Assembly: GCF_003130705.1 (NCBI RefSeq)
Contig: NZ_CP021355.1
Location: forward strand, 682,001-746,000
Direction of reading: 5' to 3'
Length of the DNA: 64,000 bases
DNA from: Rhodococcus oxybenzonivorans
Lineage (GTDB): Bacteria; Actinomycetota; Actinomycetes; Mycobacteriales; Mycobacteriaceae
The position numbers and the translations under genes are program-made. Positions 36,289 through 45,974 of this stretch are shown in pieces. The notes beneath the pieces are model-generated. The model ran no database searches. It was not told where the DNA came from and saw only the letters and a program-made list of their open reading frames with translations. The number at the start of each line of letters is the position of its first letter. The first letter of the stretch is position 1.

Positions 36289-36328
36289 GGAATACCCCGC
36301 AGACCCCTCGAGGCTGCGGGGGTATTCC
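36289..36328. terminator. bidirectional terminator between convergent genes
   Basis: GGAATACCCC-GCAG at 36289-36302 pairs with CTGCGGGGGTATTCC at 36314-36328 across an 11-base loop, giving a roughly 14-bp stem with one bulge. It lies between the stop at 36241 (plus) and the end of the minus-strand gene near 36408. Confidence 0.8.
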
Positions 36329-36407
36329 CGTCAACGGGACGGTCCATTCGTTCGACCTGTCCGCGCCCGGCCGAAGCCGACGGACGGCACCCGGTGCGCC
36401 CGGGGGG

Positions 36408-37377
36408 TCAGGTGAGGCCGGCGACTTCCTTGGCGATCGCGGCCAGCCGGGTTTGCGCGGCGGAGACGACCCCGTGCCGGTTCTTGTTCGCTTCCTCGTA
36501 GGCGACGATCGCCCGCACGTCGGCGGGATCGGTGAGTTCCTTCACCGCCGCCACAGCTTGGGAGACGTTGAGGTCGTCGAAGTCCTCGATCGGCAACTCG
36601 CCCGATTCCGGGACACCGGTTGCGGTGCCGGTGCGGACCGAACGCAGGGCGTCGGCGGCACCCTCGGCACCTTGCTGGCGGGTGACCCTCTCGGCGGTCT
36701 CGAGGGCGGCGTCGCGGCTCGCGGTCAGCGTTTTGACCGCAACGTCCCCGGCGTGCGCGCCCCGGCTGAGCAGCTCCCCCAGGGAGGGTGGGGTGGCGCG
36801 GACGGTGTCGAGGGCCCGGTCCAGGCCGCGGGGCGGACCAGGACACCGGCACGTTGATCAGCCGTACCGCGGTGCCGGTGGCCGCCTGCAACGGGGTGCG
36901 GCGCAGCGCAGCGGGGCCACCGAGGGCGTCTTCGGCTAGGACGGTGGTGAGCCAGTCCACCGTGGCCTGGTGGGCGGTGATCAGCCGGAACGCGAGATTT
37001 TCGATGTCTTTGCGGCCGGCGGCGGTGGCGAGGGCTTTGATGTAGCGGGCGCGGTCGAGGAGCTGGTGTTCGAGGGCCAGGTCACCGAGTAGGGCTTCGT
37101 CGAACGGTTGGGCCTGCTCGACGACCGTTTTCACCGCGGCGGCGGCACGTCCCAGGAACGGCCCGATCAGCTCGGGGATTCCGCCGAGGTCGCGGATCGC
37201 GGCGTCGATGGCCTCGGCCCGGCCGCGGGCGTTCTCGGCGTTCTCGAGGAGTTCGCGGCGCACGGCCTCGGTTCTGGCCTGGGCTACTCGGGTCTCGGCG
37301 ACCTGAATTTCGGTGTTGGTCAGGTCCAGGATCGTGCGCAACTGCGTCAGCAGTGTGGCGGTGTCAGATGTGCCCAT
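36408..37377 (-). pseudogene. ferritin-like helical protein, frameshifted
   Basis: AAGGGG precedes ATG 37377. The first 185 residues form long amphipathic helices (TQLRTILDLTNTEIQVAETR, LALEHQLLDRARYIKALA, LAFRLITAHQATVDWLTTVL) with the E...H spacing of ferritin-like bundles. After RLINVPVSW (about 36840) the sense switches to another frame: LDRALDTVRATPPSLGELL, DALRSVRTGTATGVPESG and DFDDLNVSQAVAAVKEL, ending AIAKEVAGLT at 36408. The break lies in a GC-rich stretch at 36825-36850. One indel would restore a protein of about 320 residues, so a sequencing error is possible. Confidence 0.65.
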
Positions 37378-37547
37378 ACGTTTTCCCCTTTCGACGTGAA
37401 TGGACGGTGTCGGTTCGGCGCAGGGTGCACCGCCCCGTGACTACCCCGCCCTACCCTCCGGTAACCGTCGCGCGTTTCGGATCGTTCGGCGCGCATGCGG
37501 GTTCCTGCATATGCTCCGGGGGGTCCGCCGAGCGAAAGGGTGCGAGC

Positions 37548-37793
37548 ATGCCCAAAAACATGAGTGCGAAGAAACCGGCGCCTGCGGCGGTAGCGGTGGG
37601 CGTGCGGGTGCTGGTCCGCCGAGCATCCGAGGAGGCGCAGACCGGTGAAGTCGTCGAGGACTACGCCGCCCTGACCGACTCCCGGCGTGGGCACGAGTGG
37701 GCGCCCGTGCATCGGTGGGCCATCGCTCTCGACGACGGGCGCCTGGTCTTCGCCGACACCGAGGACCTCACCCTCGATCCCGGCGCACAGTAA
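37548..37793 (+). CDS. small basic-acidic protein of unknown function
   Basis: The protein has 81 residues. GAAAGGG lies 8 bases upstream of ATG 37548. A Lys/Ala N-terminus is followed by a compact beta-rich part (VGVRVLVRRASEEAQTGEVV, HRWAIALDDGRLVFADTEDL) that looks like a small SH3-like or KOW-type barrel. No assignment. Confidence 0.6.
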   Translation: MPKNMSAKKPAPAAVAVGVRVLVRRASEEAQTGEVVEDYAALTDSRRGHEWAPVHRWAIALDDGRLVFADTEDLTLDPGAQ

Positions 37794-37913
37794 TTCGGGC
37801 TGCGGCCGCCGTGCCTCTGCTCGACAGCGGGATGCGGGCAGCGAGAGAGCGCGACCCGGTACCCCGAGGTACGGCGAAATCGGTCCTGCGGGTCCGTGGG
37901 GGGTCGAGAGTTT

Positions 37914-38327
37914 CTATCCCACGATGAGCAGCAAGCCGACGACCGCGACCACGAGAGCGGAGGCGGTGATGCAGACCGCCCACGCCCGTACCGCGATTCG
38001 GTGCCAGTCCCGAACACGGTCCACCACCACCTCGGCGGTCCGCAGTCGGGGCTTCGAGCGTGTGGCCGCGGTCTCGGCCCCGTCCGGTAGTCGCCCGCGT
38101 CGAGAAATCGCATCCGCGGTGACCGCGGCAGTAAGAGATGGGGGGCATGTTGCGGGGTGGAGTGGTCCGGGCGGTGTCGTGCGGGTAGGGAACGGCCCAG
38201 CATGTCGGTGTCCGGTCTTTACCACTTTTGTGTGCGTCCGCGCTGTCGCACCGGCGGCCTGCGTCGTTGCGCTGGCCGACCCAGCCGGGGGTGTGGTGCC
38301 GACTCGGCTGAGTCGATCGACCCGCAC
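37914..38327 (-). CDS. small single-span membrane protein
   Basis: The C-terminal part is convincing: RVRDWHRIAVRAWAVCITAS followed by ALVVAVVGLLLIVG, a basic stretch and one terminal membrane helix. The N-terminal part up to ATG 38327 is Thr/Pro-rich and may be non-coding. The true start could be an internal codon near 38100. Confidence 0.35.
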   Translation of the reverse strand: MRVDRLSRVGTTPPAGSASATTQAAGATARTHTKVVKTGHRHAGPFPTRTTPPGPLHPATCPPSLTAAVTADAISRRGRLPDGAETAATRSKPRLRTAEVVVDRVRDWHRIAVRAWAVCITASALVVAVVGLLLIVG

Positions 38328-38364
38328 TGCGCCCTGACGGTCCGGGAACAGGCGTATCGTGCGA

Positions 38365-38380
38365 TGTGAACTAGATCACA
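38365..38380. promoter_or_regulatory. perfect CRP-type palindrome upstream of the frd operon
   Basis: TGTGAACTAGATCACA matches TGTGA-N6-TCACA exactly. It lies 83 bases before the first small gene (38463) of the frd transcript. Mycobacterial CRP is known to control the fumarate reductase operon, which fits. The same consensus occurs upstream of lanA. Confidence 0.75.
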
Positions 38381-38462
38381 CTGCATGTCTGGCGCCCGGC
38401 CCCACAACCCGGCCGAGGAGACCGATCAGTGGTTTGGCCGTCCGCCAGGGCAGGGAGGTGGC

Positions 38463-38696
38463 ATGATCCGCACGAGTTCACTCTTTTCCGCGGAGCGAGC
38501 GCCCTGCGGGCGGGTGGTGGACGGTCGACGGCACCAGGAGAACGACGACGAAGGCCTGCGCATCGACGACCGGACCTATGCCTGCGGTTGCCGCATGATT
38601 CGCCACGAGTTCCATGACGGGTCCGTCCGTATCAAGACCGTCCGCCACGACGGCAAGGTCCTGAAGGACGAGCACAGCGGCAACCACGAGGCCTGA
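38463..38696 (+). CDS. small conserved-looking leader gene of the frd operon
   Basis: The protein has 77 residues. GGGAGGTGG lies upstream of ATG 38463. The C-terminal half is compact and His-rich ([36 protein letters not shown]) with a Cys-Gly-Cys pair. Its stop is 2 bases from the frdA start, so it is translated with the operon. Function unknown; metal binding is conceivable. Confidence 0.65.
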   Translation: MIRTSSLFSAERAPCGRVVDGRRHQENDDEGLRIDDRTYACGCRMIRHEFHDGSVRIKTVRHDGKVLKDEHSGNHEA

Positions 38697-38698
38697 AA

Positions 38699-40456
38699 AT
38701 GACCGCATTCCACGACGTCGTCATCGTCGGCGGCGGTGGCGCGGGCCTGCGGGCGGCCATCGCCATCGCGGAAGCCGACCCGAAGCTGAGCGTCGCGATC
38801 GTGTCGAAGGTCTATCCGATGCGTAGCCACACAGTCTCCGCAGAGGGTGGAGCCGCTGCCGTCATCGCCGATGACGACACCCTCGAAGAACACGCCATCG
38901 ACACCGTGTCCGGCAGCGACTGGCTGTCCGACCAGGATGCCGTCGAGGCATTCATCGAGGAAGCCCCGACCGAGCTGCTTCGTCTCGAACATTGGGGCTG
39001 TCCTTGGAGTAGACAGTCGAACGGGCACATCGCCGTGCGCGCCTTCGGCGGAATGCGAAAGAAGCGCACGTGGTTCGCCGCCGACAAGACCGGCTTTCAC
39101 TTGCTGCACACACTGTTCCAGACGGCACTGTCCTATTCGGACATCGTGCGCTACGACGAGTGGTTCGTCACGACAATTCTGGTCGACGAAGGCCGGGTGC
39201 GCGGCGTGGTGGCAATCGAATTGGCCACCGGCCGGATCGAGACGATCGTCGCCGGCGCCGTCATCGTGTGCACCGGAGGCTGCGGTCGAGTCTTCCCCTT
39301 CACCACCAACGCGAACATCAAGACCGGCGATGGCATGGCTCTGGCCTACCGGGCGGGCGCCGGCCTGAAAGACATGGAGTTCGTCCAGTACCACCCGACC
39401 GGCCTGCCCTTCACTGGCATCCTGATCACCGAGGCCGCCCGTGCGGAAGGTGGGTGGTTGCTGAACAAGGACGGCTACCGCTACCTGCAGGACTACGACC
39501 TCGGCACACCCACTCCCGAACCTCAGCTGCGGAGCATGGAGCTGGGGCCGCGGGACCGGCTCTCTCAGGCATTCGTGCACGAGCAGGAGAAAGGCCGGAC
39601 CATCGATACCCCCAGCGGGCCGATCGTCCATCTAGACCTTCGCCATCTCGGCGCGAACGTCATCGACGCCAAACTGCCGTTCGTGCGCGAACTGTGTGCC
39701 AGCTATCAGAACATCGACCCGGTCCACGAACTCATCCCGGTGCGCCCGGTCGTGCACTACATGATGGGCGGGATCCACACCGACATCCAGGGTGCAACCG
39801 ACCTGGCCGGCCTGTACGCCGCGGGCGAAGTCGCGTGCGTGAGCGTCAACGGCGCCAACCGGCTGGGCTCGAACTCCCTACCGGAACTGCTGGTCTTCGG
39901 AGCCCGCGCGGGACGGGCCGCGGCGGACTACGTGAGGCAACTACGCACCGGGGCGTCCAGCGCGGCGGTCGAGGCGCGGGGACGCGACGAGCAGCACCGG
40001 CTCGAAACCGAGCTTGCCCGGCACCAGGGTGAGGGCGGCTCGGGTCGTGAACGCATCGCCGGCATCCGTACCGAGATGCAGGATGCGATGGAGGCCGGGG
40101 CCGGTATCTTCCGGGACGAGAAATCACTGGGTAGGGCGGTCGACAAACTCAGGGCGCTGCGGGAGCGTTACGCCGGCGCGGCCATCGATGACCACAGCCG
40201 TACCTTCAACACCGAGCTGGTCGCCACCCTCGAGCTGTCGTGCATGTTGGATGTCGCCGAGTGCATCGTGGGCAGCGCCCTGCGACGGGAGGAGTCACGC
40301 GGCGCACACCAGCGTACCGACTTCCCCGTGCGCGACGACGAGCGGTATCTGGCCCATTCACTGGTTCATCGGGAGTCCGACGGGGCGCCCCGCTTCTCGT
40401 ACCTCCCGGTCACGATCACCCGCTGGCCGCCGGGCGAGCGGATATACGGGAGATGA
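38699..40456 (+). CDS. frdA: fumarate reductase/succinate dehydrogenase flavoprotein subunit
   Basis: The protein has 585 residues, normal for FrdA. The FAD-binding motif [18 protein letters not shown] opens it. His in [13 protein letters not shown] is the covalent flavin attachment site. The active-site loop [20 protein letters not shown] and the FAD motif [20 protein letters not shown] are intact. It carries the dicarboxylate site of the enzyme that reduces fumarate to succinate with quinol electrons at low oxygen, or runs in reverse. It overlaps frdB as ATGA. The four-gene order with two small membrane subunits favours fumarate reductase. Confidence 0.95.
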   Translation: MTAFHDVVIVGGGGAGLRAAIAIAEADPKLSVAIVSKVYPMRSHTVSAEGGAAAVIADDDTLEEHAIDTVSGSDWLSDQDAVEAFIEEAPTELLRLEHWGCPWSRQSNGHIAVRAFGGMRKKRTWFAADKTGFHLLHTLFQTALSYSDIVRYDEWFVTTILVDEGRVRGVVAIELATGRIETIVAGAVIVCTGGCGRVFPFTTNANIKTGDGMALAYRAGAGLKDMEFVQYHPTGLPFTGILITEAARAEGGWLLNKDGYRYLQDYDLGTPTPEPQLRSMELGPRDRLSQAFVHEQEKGRTIDTPSGPIVHLDLRHLGANVIDAKLPFVRELCASYQNIDPVHELIPVRPVVHYMMGGIHTDIQGATDLAGLYAAGEVACVSVNGANRLGSNSLPELLVFGARAGRAAADYVRQLRTGASSAAVEARGRDEQHRLETELARHQGEGGSGRERIAGIRTEMQDAMEAGAGIFRDEKSLGRAVDKLRALRERYAGAAIDDHSRTFNTELVATLELSCMLDVAECIVGSALRREESRGAHQRTDFPVRDDERYLAHSLVHRESDGAPRFSYLPVTITRWPPGERIYGR

Positions 40457-41220
40457 GAACCGTGGCGGACACAACCACTGCCGACACCATCACGATGGAG
40501 GTCTCGCGCTACCGGCCCGAGCAGGAGTCCGAACCGGCACTGCAGAGCTATCAGGTTCCGCTGCGCAAGCAGTGGGCGATCCTCGACGGCCTCAACTACA
40601 TCAAGGACCGCCTCGACGGCACGTTGTCCTACCGCTGGTCGTGCCGGATGGGCATCTGCGGCAGCTGCGGCATGACAGTCAACGGCGAGCCGAAGCTGAC
40701 CTGCTCGACATTCCTGACCGACTACGCGCCGGGGCCCGTCCGGGTCGAGCCGATGCGAAACTTCCCGGTGATCCGCGACCTGGTCGTCGATATCAGTGAC
40801 TTCATGGAGAAGCTGCCCGAGGTCAAGCCATGGCTGATCCGCTCGGACGACACCGAGCCCGAGGACGGCGAGTACCTGCAGACACCGGAGCAGATGGACG
40901 AATACAAGAAGTACAGCATGTGCATCAACTGCATGCTCTGCTACGCCGCCTGCCCGGTGTACGCCCTCGATCCCCTGTTCATCGGCCCGGCGGCGATCGC
41001 GTTGGGGCAACGGTACAACCTGGACTCGCGGGACGAGGGCGCCGAGGACCGGCGTGATGTACTTTCCTCCGCGGAGGGTGCGTGGGCCTGCACCTACGTC
41101 GGCGAGTGCAGCGTCGCATGCCCCAAGGGCGTCGATCCCGCCGGCGCGATCCAACGGTACAAGCTGACCGCGGCGACGAAGTCGCTCAAGGAGTTCCTTT
41201 TGCCCCGAGGTGCGCGGTGA
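40453..41220 (+). CDS. frdB: fumarate reductase iron-sulfur subunit
   Basis: The protein has 255 residues from ATG 40453, which overlaps the frdA stop; GTG 40462 is an alternative. It carries the ferredoxin-type [2Fe-2S] site [11 protein letters not shown] with a later Cys, then the two C-terminal cluster motifs [13 protein letters not shown] and [17 protein letters not shown] for the [4Fe-4S] and [3Fe-4S] centres. It passes electrons between FrdA and the membrane quinone site. The stop overlaps frdC as GTGA. Confidence 0.95.
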   Translation: MRTVADTTTADTITMEVSRYRPEQESEPALQSYQVPLRKQWAILDGLNYIKDRLDGTLSYRWSCRMGICGSCGMTVNGEPKLTCSTFLTDYAPGPVRVEPMRNFPVIRDLVVDISDFMEKLPEVKPWLIRSDDTEPEDGEYLQTPEQMDEYKKYSMCINCMLCYAACPVYALDPLFIGPAAIALGQRYNLDSRDEGAEDRRDVLSSAEGAWACTYVGECSVACPKGVDPAGAIQRYKLTAATKSLKEFLLPRGAR

Positions 41221-41666
41221 CCGCCGGGCCCGTCGGCGCTGGAGGCATGGACACCGCTCCCGCCGGCGCCGGACCCGTGTACACGGCTCGCGCGTACCGG
41301 CAACCGGTGTCGCGGTTCTGGTGGCTTCGGCGACGCTCGTACTTCCTGTTCATGATGCGCGAGCTGTCCAGCGTGTTTGTCGCGTGGTTTGTGGTGTTCC
41401 TGCTGATGCTGGTCGCCGCGGTCAGCTCCGGCCCCGTGGCCTACCAGGAGTTCCTCGACTGGAGCGCCCGCCCATGGGTGATCGCGCTCGACGTGATCGC
41501 CTCGGCTTTCGTGTTGCTGCACGCCGTGACGTGGTTCAACCTGGCGCCCAAGGCGATGGTGGTCCGGCTGCGCGGGCGGCGAGTCCCGCCTCGTGTGGTG
41601 CTCGCAGCGCATTACGGGCTGTGGGCGGCGTGTTCGGCGGTTGTGGCGTGGGTGATCTTGCGATGA
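41217..41666 (+). CDS. frdC: fumarate reductase membrane anchor subunit C
   Basis: The protein has 149 residues from GTG 41217. It has three membrane segments ([57 protein letters not shown]) and the FrdC signature [16 protein letters not shown]. It anchors FrdAB and forms part of the quinone site. The stop overlaps the frdD start. Confidence 0.9.
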   Translation: MTAGPVGAGGMDTAPAGAGPVYTARAYRQPVSRFWWLRRRSYFLFMMRELSSVFVAWFVVFLLMLVAAVSSGPVAYQEFLDWSARPWVIALDVIASAFVLLHAVTWFNLAPKAMVVRLRGRRVPPRVVLAAHYGLWAACSAVVAWVILR

Positions 41667-42049
41667 CGGCAAAGAGGGCACCGGCCGGGAAGCAGAGCAC
41701 CCCGAGATCGCTGGAGCCTGCAGCGTGGCTGTTGTTCAGTGCGGGTGGCATGATCGCGGCCCTGCTGATTCCGGTCCTGCTGGTTTTGTTCGGCATCGCG
41801 ATCCCGCTCGGCTGGTTGGCCGCGCCCGACCACTCCCACCTGCTCTCGGTGCTGCACCACCCGGTCACACTGCTGGTGCTCTTCGGGCTCTGTGTTTCGG
41901 CATTGTTCCACTGGGCGCATAGATTCCGCTCCGTCCTGAGTCACGGGTTGCGCCTCGAGCGGGCCGGTGGGGTGATCGCGGTGCTGTGCTACGGCGGCGC
42001 GGTGGTGGGGTCCGTCGTGGCCGCGTATGTGCTCATCAGTGCGTGGTGA
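41663..42049 (+). CDS. frdD: fumarate reductase membrane anchor subunit D
   Basis: The protein has 128 residues. It has three membrane segments (AAWLLFSAGGMIAALLIPVL, VTLLVLFGLCVSALFHWAH, GGVIAVLCYGGAVVGSVVAA) and the FrdD-like SLEPAAWLLFSAGGM start. With FrdC it completes the membrane half of the enzyme. It is the last gene of the operon, and a decay zone follows. Confidence 0.9.
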   Translation: MTAKRAPAGKQSTPRSLEPAAWLLFSAGGMIAALLIPVLLVLFGIAIPLGWLAAPDHSHLLSVLHHPVTLLVLFGLCVSALFHWAHRFRSVLSHGLRLERAGGVIAVLCYGGAVVGSVVAAYVLISAW

Positions 42050-42109
42050 CGGGCAAGGGCGCCGGCGCACGATCGGGTGCCGCCGGCGATGGTCACCGAC
42101 ACGGGGTTG

Positions 42110-42286
42110 ACGGTGTCGGCGCGCGTCGGCCGGTGTCACGGTGATCGCGGGATCGGGGTCGGCTGCCGGTGCGGTGGTGTTGTTCGGTGTGGGGAGCCGG
42201 TGCCCGACGGTGCGCAGGGGCAGGAGGGTGAGAAGACCGGCGAGGGCGATCAGGACCGGGGTGCGGCGGGTCGGGTGCGTGTGCAT
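42110..42286 (-). CDS. possible start of a small secreted protein
   Basis: ATG 42286 opens a signal-peptide-like start (MHTHPTRRTPVLIALAGLLT, LLPLRTVG) followed by a Thr/Ala/Pro linker. Sense is lost after ITVTPAD, where another frame gives NPVSVTIAGGTRS. It lies 3' of the DUF305 relic on the same strand. Probably another broken exported protein. Confidence 0.3.
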
Positions 42287-42384
42287 GAGAGTGGTCGTTC
42301 GTACCGAGCGGAAAGGGGCTGTGACGCGAGGTGCAACGGCGGGTTGAGTGCTTCGATGCTTCGATGCGTCGAAAGCGGGAGGGG

Positions 42385-42420
42385 TGTGGGGTGGACCCGG
42401 GAAGGGCGGTCCACCCCACA
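42385..42420. terminator. perfect 13-bp hairpin after the DUF305 relic
   Basis: TGTGGGGTGGACC at 42385-42397 pairs exactly with 42408-42420 across a 10-base loop. It lies 10 bases past the minus-strand DUF305 stop. Confidence 0.75.
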
Positions 42421-42429
42421 GATCGTGGA

Positions 42430-43065
42430 TCAGTTCGGTTGCAGCAGCGCCTGTATGGTGGTGATTTCGGCCCGCTGAGCGCCGATGATGTCGGTGGCCA
42501 TCTTCTTGGCGTCGGCGTTCTCCCCGTCGGCCAGTTCGGTCTGGGGCCATCTCGATGGCACCGGTGTGGTGCTCGATCATCATCGTCAGCCACATGGTGT
42601 CGAACTCGGCGCCGTTCTTGCCGCGAGCTCACTCATCTGCTGCGCGGACATCGTTCCGCTCATGCCGCCCGCGGCGTGATCCGTCCCGCTCATCCCGGCG
42701 GCGGCCTTGGTGGTGGGGGCGGGTTTGCCCGGCCCGGTGAGCAGGGTGGACATCTGCTCCATCTCGGGTCCCTGGGCGGCCCCGATGGCGTTGGCCAACT
42801 CGATCACCTGCGGCTTGGTGCTGCGGCCCTCGACCATGGCGGCCATCTCGACCGCCTGGGCGTGGTGCGGACATCATCTGCAGGAACATCACGTCGGCGT
42901 CGTTGAACGCGACGACGCCCTCGGCCGTCCCGGCGGCGGTGGTGTTCGACATTTGGCTCATGTCGTGGCCTCCGCCGCCGTTGTCGCTACAGCTGGCGAC
43001 GACAAGGATCGCGGCGGCACCGTCGAAGGTGGTGTCGATGACCGCACGCAGGTTGGCCGATCCGG
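42430..43065 (-). pseudogene. DUF305 lipoprotein, three frameshifts
   Basis: Assembled across frames the protein reads ILVVASC (lipobox), FNDADVMFLQMM, PHHAQAVEMAAMVEGRST, LANAIGAAQGPEMEQM, FDTMWLTMMIEHHTGAIEM and IIGAQRAEITTIQALLQPN. This is a full DUF305 pair of HH motifs (PHHxxAxxMA and EHHxGAIxMA), a family often tied to copper handling. Breaks lie near 42868 (2 bases missing), 42620 (1 base) and 42562 (an extra C in GGCCCC). Three breaks in 600 bases suggest decay, or a low-quality stretch. Confidence 0.8.
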
Positions 43066-43192
43066 CGGCGGTGATTGCCGGCCTGCCACCGGATTCGCGT
43101 CCTCTTCCCACCGTCGCCCCCTACGACGAGTTGCTGCGGCGGCGACCGCCACCCTCCGCGGACGCCGTCTCTGCACGGGAAGGAGCATCATC

Positions 43193-44009
43193 ATGACCGG
43201 GTCGCCCCCCCACCTCACCGGCCGCCGCACGGCGCCGGCGTGGACTCACCCCCGAGGCCGCCGCCACCGCGATCGAGCAGGCCTGCCGTGATCTGCGGCT
43301 GCCGACGGTGCGCACCCGGTTCGAGGACATGCTCACCGTCGCCCACAAGGAGCAACTGACCTACGAGGGCTTTCTCGCCGACCTGCTGCTGGCCGAATGC
43401 GACGACCGCGCCCGGCGCCGCAGCATCCGCCGGGTCAAGGCCGCCGGATTCCCGCGCCAGAAATGGTTGGCGGACTTCGACTTCGACGCCAACCCGAACG
43501 TCAACCCGGCCACCATCAACAGTCTCGCCAGCTGCGTCTGGGTCCGCAAGGGCGAACCGTTGTGTCTGATCGGGGATTCCGGCACCGGCAAATCGCACCT
43601 GCTGATCGGCCTGGGCACCGCCGCCGCCGAGGCCGGTTTCCGGGTCCGCTACACCCTGGCGACGAAGCTGGTCAACGAACTCGTCGAGGCCGCCGACGAG
43701 AAAATGCTCGTCAAGACCATCGCCCGCTACGGGCGGGTGGATCTGCTCTGCGTTGACGAGCTCGGCTACATAGAACTCGACAAACGCGGTGCCGAGTTGC
43801 TGTTTCAGGTTTTGACCGAACGTGAGGAGAAGAACTCCGTGGCGATCGCGTCCAACCAGTCATTTTCGGGTTGGACCCGGACGTTCACCGACCCGAGGCT
43901 CTGCGCGGCCATCGTCGACCGACTCACCTTCGGCGGCGCGATCATCGAAACCGGCACCGACAGCTACCGGCTCGCTCAAACCAGGGCAGCAGCTCAAGCC
44001 GCGAGCTGA
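43193..44009 (+). pseudogene. istB: IS21-family helper ATPase IstB, frameshifted near its start
   Basis: AAGGAG lies 7 bases upstream of ATG 43193, but that frame stops early. The IstB frame picks up from about 43225 (RRRGLTPEAAATAIEQACRD, LRLPTVRTRFEDML) and runs to 44009. It has Walker A LIGDSGTGKSHLLIGLG, Walker B RVDLLCVDELGY and IASNQSFSGWTRTFTD. A single extra base in the GC-rich 43225-43245 would explain the break. The IstA transposase that should precede it is missing, replaced by the DUF305 relic, so the element is truncated on its left. Confidence 0.8.
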
Positions 44010-44103
44010 TCGGAGGCCATGCGGGCGGACGGACAACACCGTCGACGTCGCGGCGTCCAGCCCGGACATTCGACCAACCCAGAACGCCCAGTTCACCGCA
44101 TCA

Positions 44104-44189
44104 GGGTGGGGCCACTTCAGGCCGTCACGCCTCCACGAGTAAGGGTCGGCTGGGGCCAACTCGAGCCGACAAGGTGGGGCCAGATCGAG
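44104..44189. repeat. IS21-type terminal repeats (TGGGGCCA)
   Basis: TGGGGCCA recurs at about 44107, 44151 and 44175, each followed by a short related tail (CTTC, ACTCGAG, GATCGAG). IS21-type ends typically carry such multiple transposase sites. The last copy stops where ISL3 begins at 44190. Confidence 0.55.
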
Positions 44190-45934
44190 GGTTCTGGCCC
44201 ACTTTTCGTGATGGTTCCTGAGTGTGTCAGTGGCTGAGTAGTATTCGTTTGCGGAGGAGGTCGAATCCGGCACGTCCGTACATCTGCCGCTTGAGCATTT
44301 TGATTCTATTTACGTTGCCCTCGACAGCGCCGGAGTTGTGGGGCAGGGTCAGCCCGCCCCGGACGGCGGCGTGGTCGCGTTCGATTCCCCGGACGAATCG
44401 TTGCAGGTGTGGCAGATCGTCCGACGCGACGGCCACCATCCAGGAGGCCAGACGGTCGCCGTGGCGGCCGGTGAGCATCTCGGCGAACGCGGTGACGTGC
44501 GCGGCCGTGGTCTCGAGGTGCTGGCAGCTGGCGAGGACCTGTTTGAGTCCGAGTTGCTCGTCGTCGGTGAGGTTGTCGGGATGGTGCAGCATCCACGAGG
44601 TAATGGTCCGAACCTTCGGGACTTTCGGTGTGGCCGGCGGGGCGGCACCGACGTCGCGGAACGGGCGGAGGTAGTCGCGGACGGTGGCGTAGCTGCCGCG
44701 ATAGCCCAAGGCCCGGATCTCGTCGAAGAGGGTGAGGGCGGTCGTGCATCCGTCGTTCCATCGCTCGTGCAGGTGCTCGGTGAACTCGTCCAACACGTTG
44801 CGCCGGCCTGCCCGCGGTGTGACCAGCAGTTCGTCGACGCTGCCAGCGCGGTAATACCGGCGCACGGTTTCCTTGGCGAGTCCGAGCTCCCGCTGGATCG
44901 GTTTGATCCCCTTACCCTGGGCCTTGAGCGCGGCGACGGCCTCGTAGCGGCGCTTGGTGCGGGCGACGAGGACGGATTGTTCTCGGTGTGCGGTGTGCGC
45001 CTGTTCGGCGGCCCGCCGGAGGTCTTCCGCGGCGGTGCGTTCGATGATGGGTTCGGGGTCGACTGCGGTGTTGGCGCGGAGGCAACCGTGCTGGGCGGCA
45101 ACGGTTTTCTCGACGGCTTCGGCCAGGTTGTGCCATAGGTGCCAGCGGTCGGCGACCTCGATCGCGTCGGGGGCTCCGGTGCGCGCCCCTTCGGCGTACG
45201 CGCCGGCGCGATCGCGGCACACCACGGTCGTGCCCGGGTGTGCGGTCAGCCAGTCGGCGAAGGTGTCGGCCTTCCGGTCGACGAGGACGTCGACGGGCCG
45301 GTGGGTGGCCATGTCGATCAGGACGGTCCCGTACCGGTGCCGTCGGCGCAGGGCGAAGTCGTCGACACCGAGGACCTCCACCGTTGCCGTGGGCGGGTCC
45401 GGAAGCGCACGTACAAGTCGTAGCAGGGTGCTGCGTCCGACGTGCACTCCGAGTGCTGTCGCCAGTCGGGCTCCGGCTCGGCCGGCGAGCGCCAGCCCGA
45501 TCCTTTCGAGGGTTCCCCGCAGCGGTGGGGTGCGTCGCGCATATCGTGTGGTCACACCGTCGATCTGCTCGGCGAAGGTGCGGCGCTCGCAGTCGGCGGT
45601 CAGACACAGGAAGCGCCGCACCCGCAGGACGAGGCGACTCGGCCGATTTCCGATCGCGGTGTCGGCCACCGTGCGTTCGTATCGGCTGTGCACCCGATCG
45701 GAGGTGTCACCGCAGGCCGGGCAGGACGCCGACACCGACAGTGGGGAAGCACGAATGCTCACCCCGCCCCAGCGACGTCGATCGAATCAATCGCCACACC
45801 CACCAGGTGGGGAAGCAAAACACGCAGGTCACAACAGCTTCCAAAACACCAGCAAGATCATCTCCCGCGCATTCCACGTCTCATCGGAACGACACGCCGC
45901 CACGATGGACCATCACGGAAAGTGGGCCAGAACC
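44190..45934. mobile_element. ISL3-family insertion sequence
   Basis: The element is 1745 bp. The inverted ends are GGTTCTGGCCCACTTT-type at 44190-44217 and its complement at 45907-45934 (26 of 28 bases match). It carries one intact transposase. The 8 bases outside each end differ (AGATCGAG and TGAAAACT), so there is no target duplication. The left end abuts IS21 ends and the right end abuts an IS30 relic, suggesting recombination between nested elements. Confidence 0.9.
44227..45762 (-). CDS. ISL3-family transposase
   Basis: The protein has 511 residues. A zinc-finger start (SASCPACGDTSDRVHSRYER), RRFLCLTADCERRTFAEQ and the DDE core VEVLGVDDFALRRRHRYGTV, VVCRDRAGAYAEGA and VEGNVNRIKMLKRQMYGRAG are all present. 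The length and the C-terminal glutamate region match complete ISL3 transposases. It appears intact. Confidence 0.95.
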   Translation of the reverse strand: MSIRASPLSVSASCPACGDTSDRVHSRYERTVADTAIGNRPSRLVLRVRRFLCLTADCERRTFAEQIDGVTTRYARRTPPLRGTLERIGLALAGRAGARLATALGVHVGRSTLLRLVRALPDPPTATVEVLGVDDFALRRRHRYGTVLIDMATHRPVDVLVDRKADTFADWLTAHPGTTVVCRDRAGAYAEGARTGAPDAIEVADRWHLWHNLAEAVEKTVAAQHGCLRANTAVDPEPIIERTAAEDLRRAAEQAHTAHREQSVLVARTKRRYEAVAALKAQGKGIKPIQRELGLAKETVRRYYRAGSVDELLVTPRAGRRNVLDEFTEHLHERWNDGCTTALTLFDEIRALGYRGSYATVRDYLRPFRDVGAAPPATPKVPKVRTITSWMLHHPDNLTDDEQLGLKQVLASCQHLETTAAHVTAFAEMLTGRHGDRLASWMVAVASDDLPHLQRFVRGIERDHAAVRGGLTLPHNSGAVEGNVNRIKMLKRQMYGRAGFDLLRKRILLSH

Positions 45935-45974
45935 TGAAAACTGAACCCGCCTGCCATACCGTGTTCAGTTTTCA
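45935..45974. repeat. 40-bp IS30-end miniature
   Basis: TGAAAACTGAAC and its exact complement GTTCAGTTTTCA bound 16 bases of IS30 end sequence (CCGCCTGCCATACC within). The right part is identical to the right end of the 18.5-kb IS30. It looks like both ends of an IS30 copy joined after loss of the interior. Confidence 0.75.
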
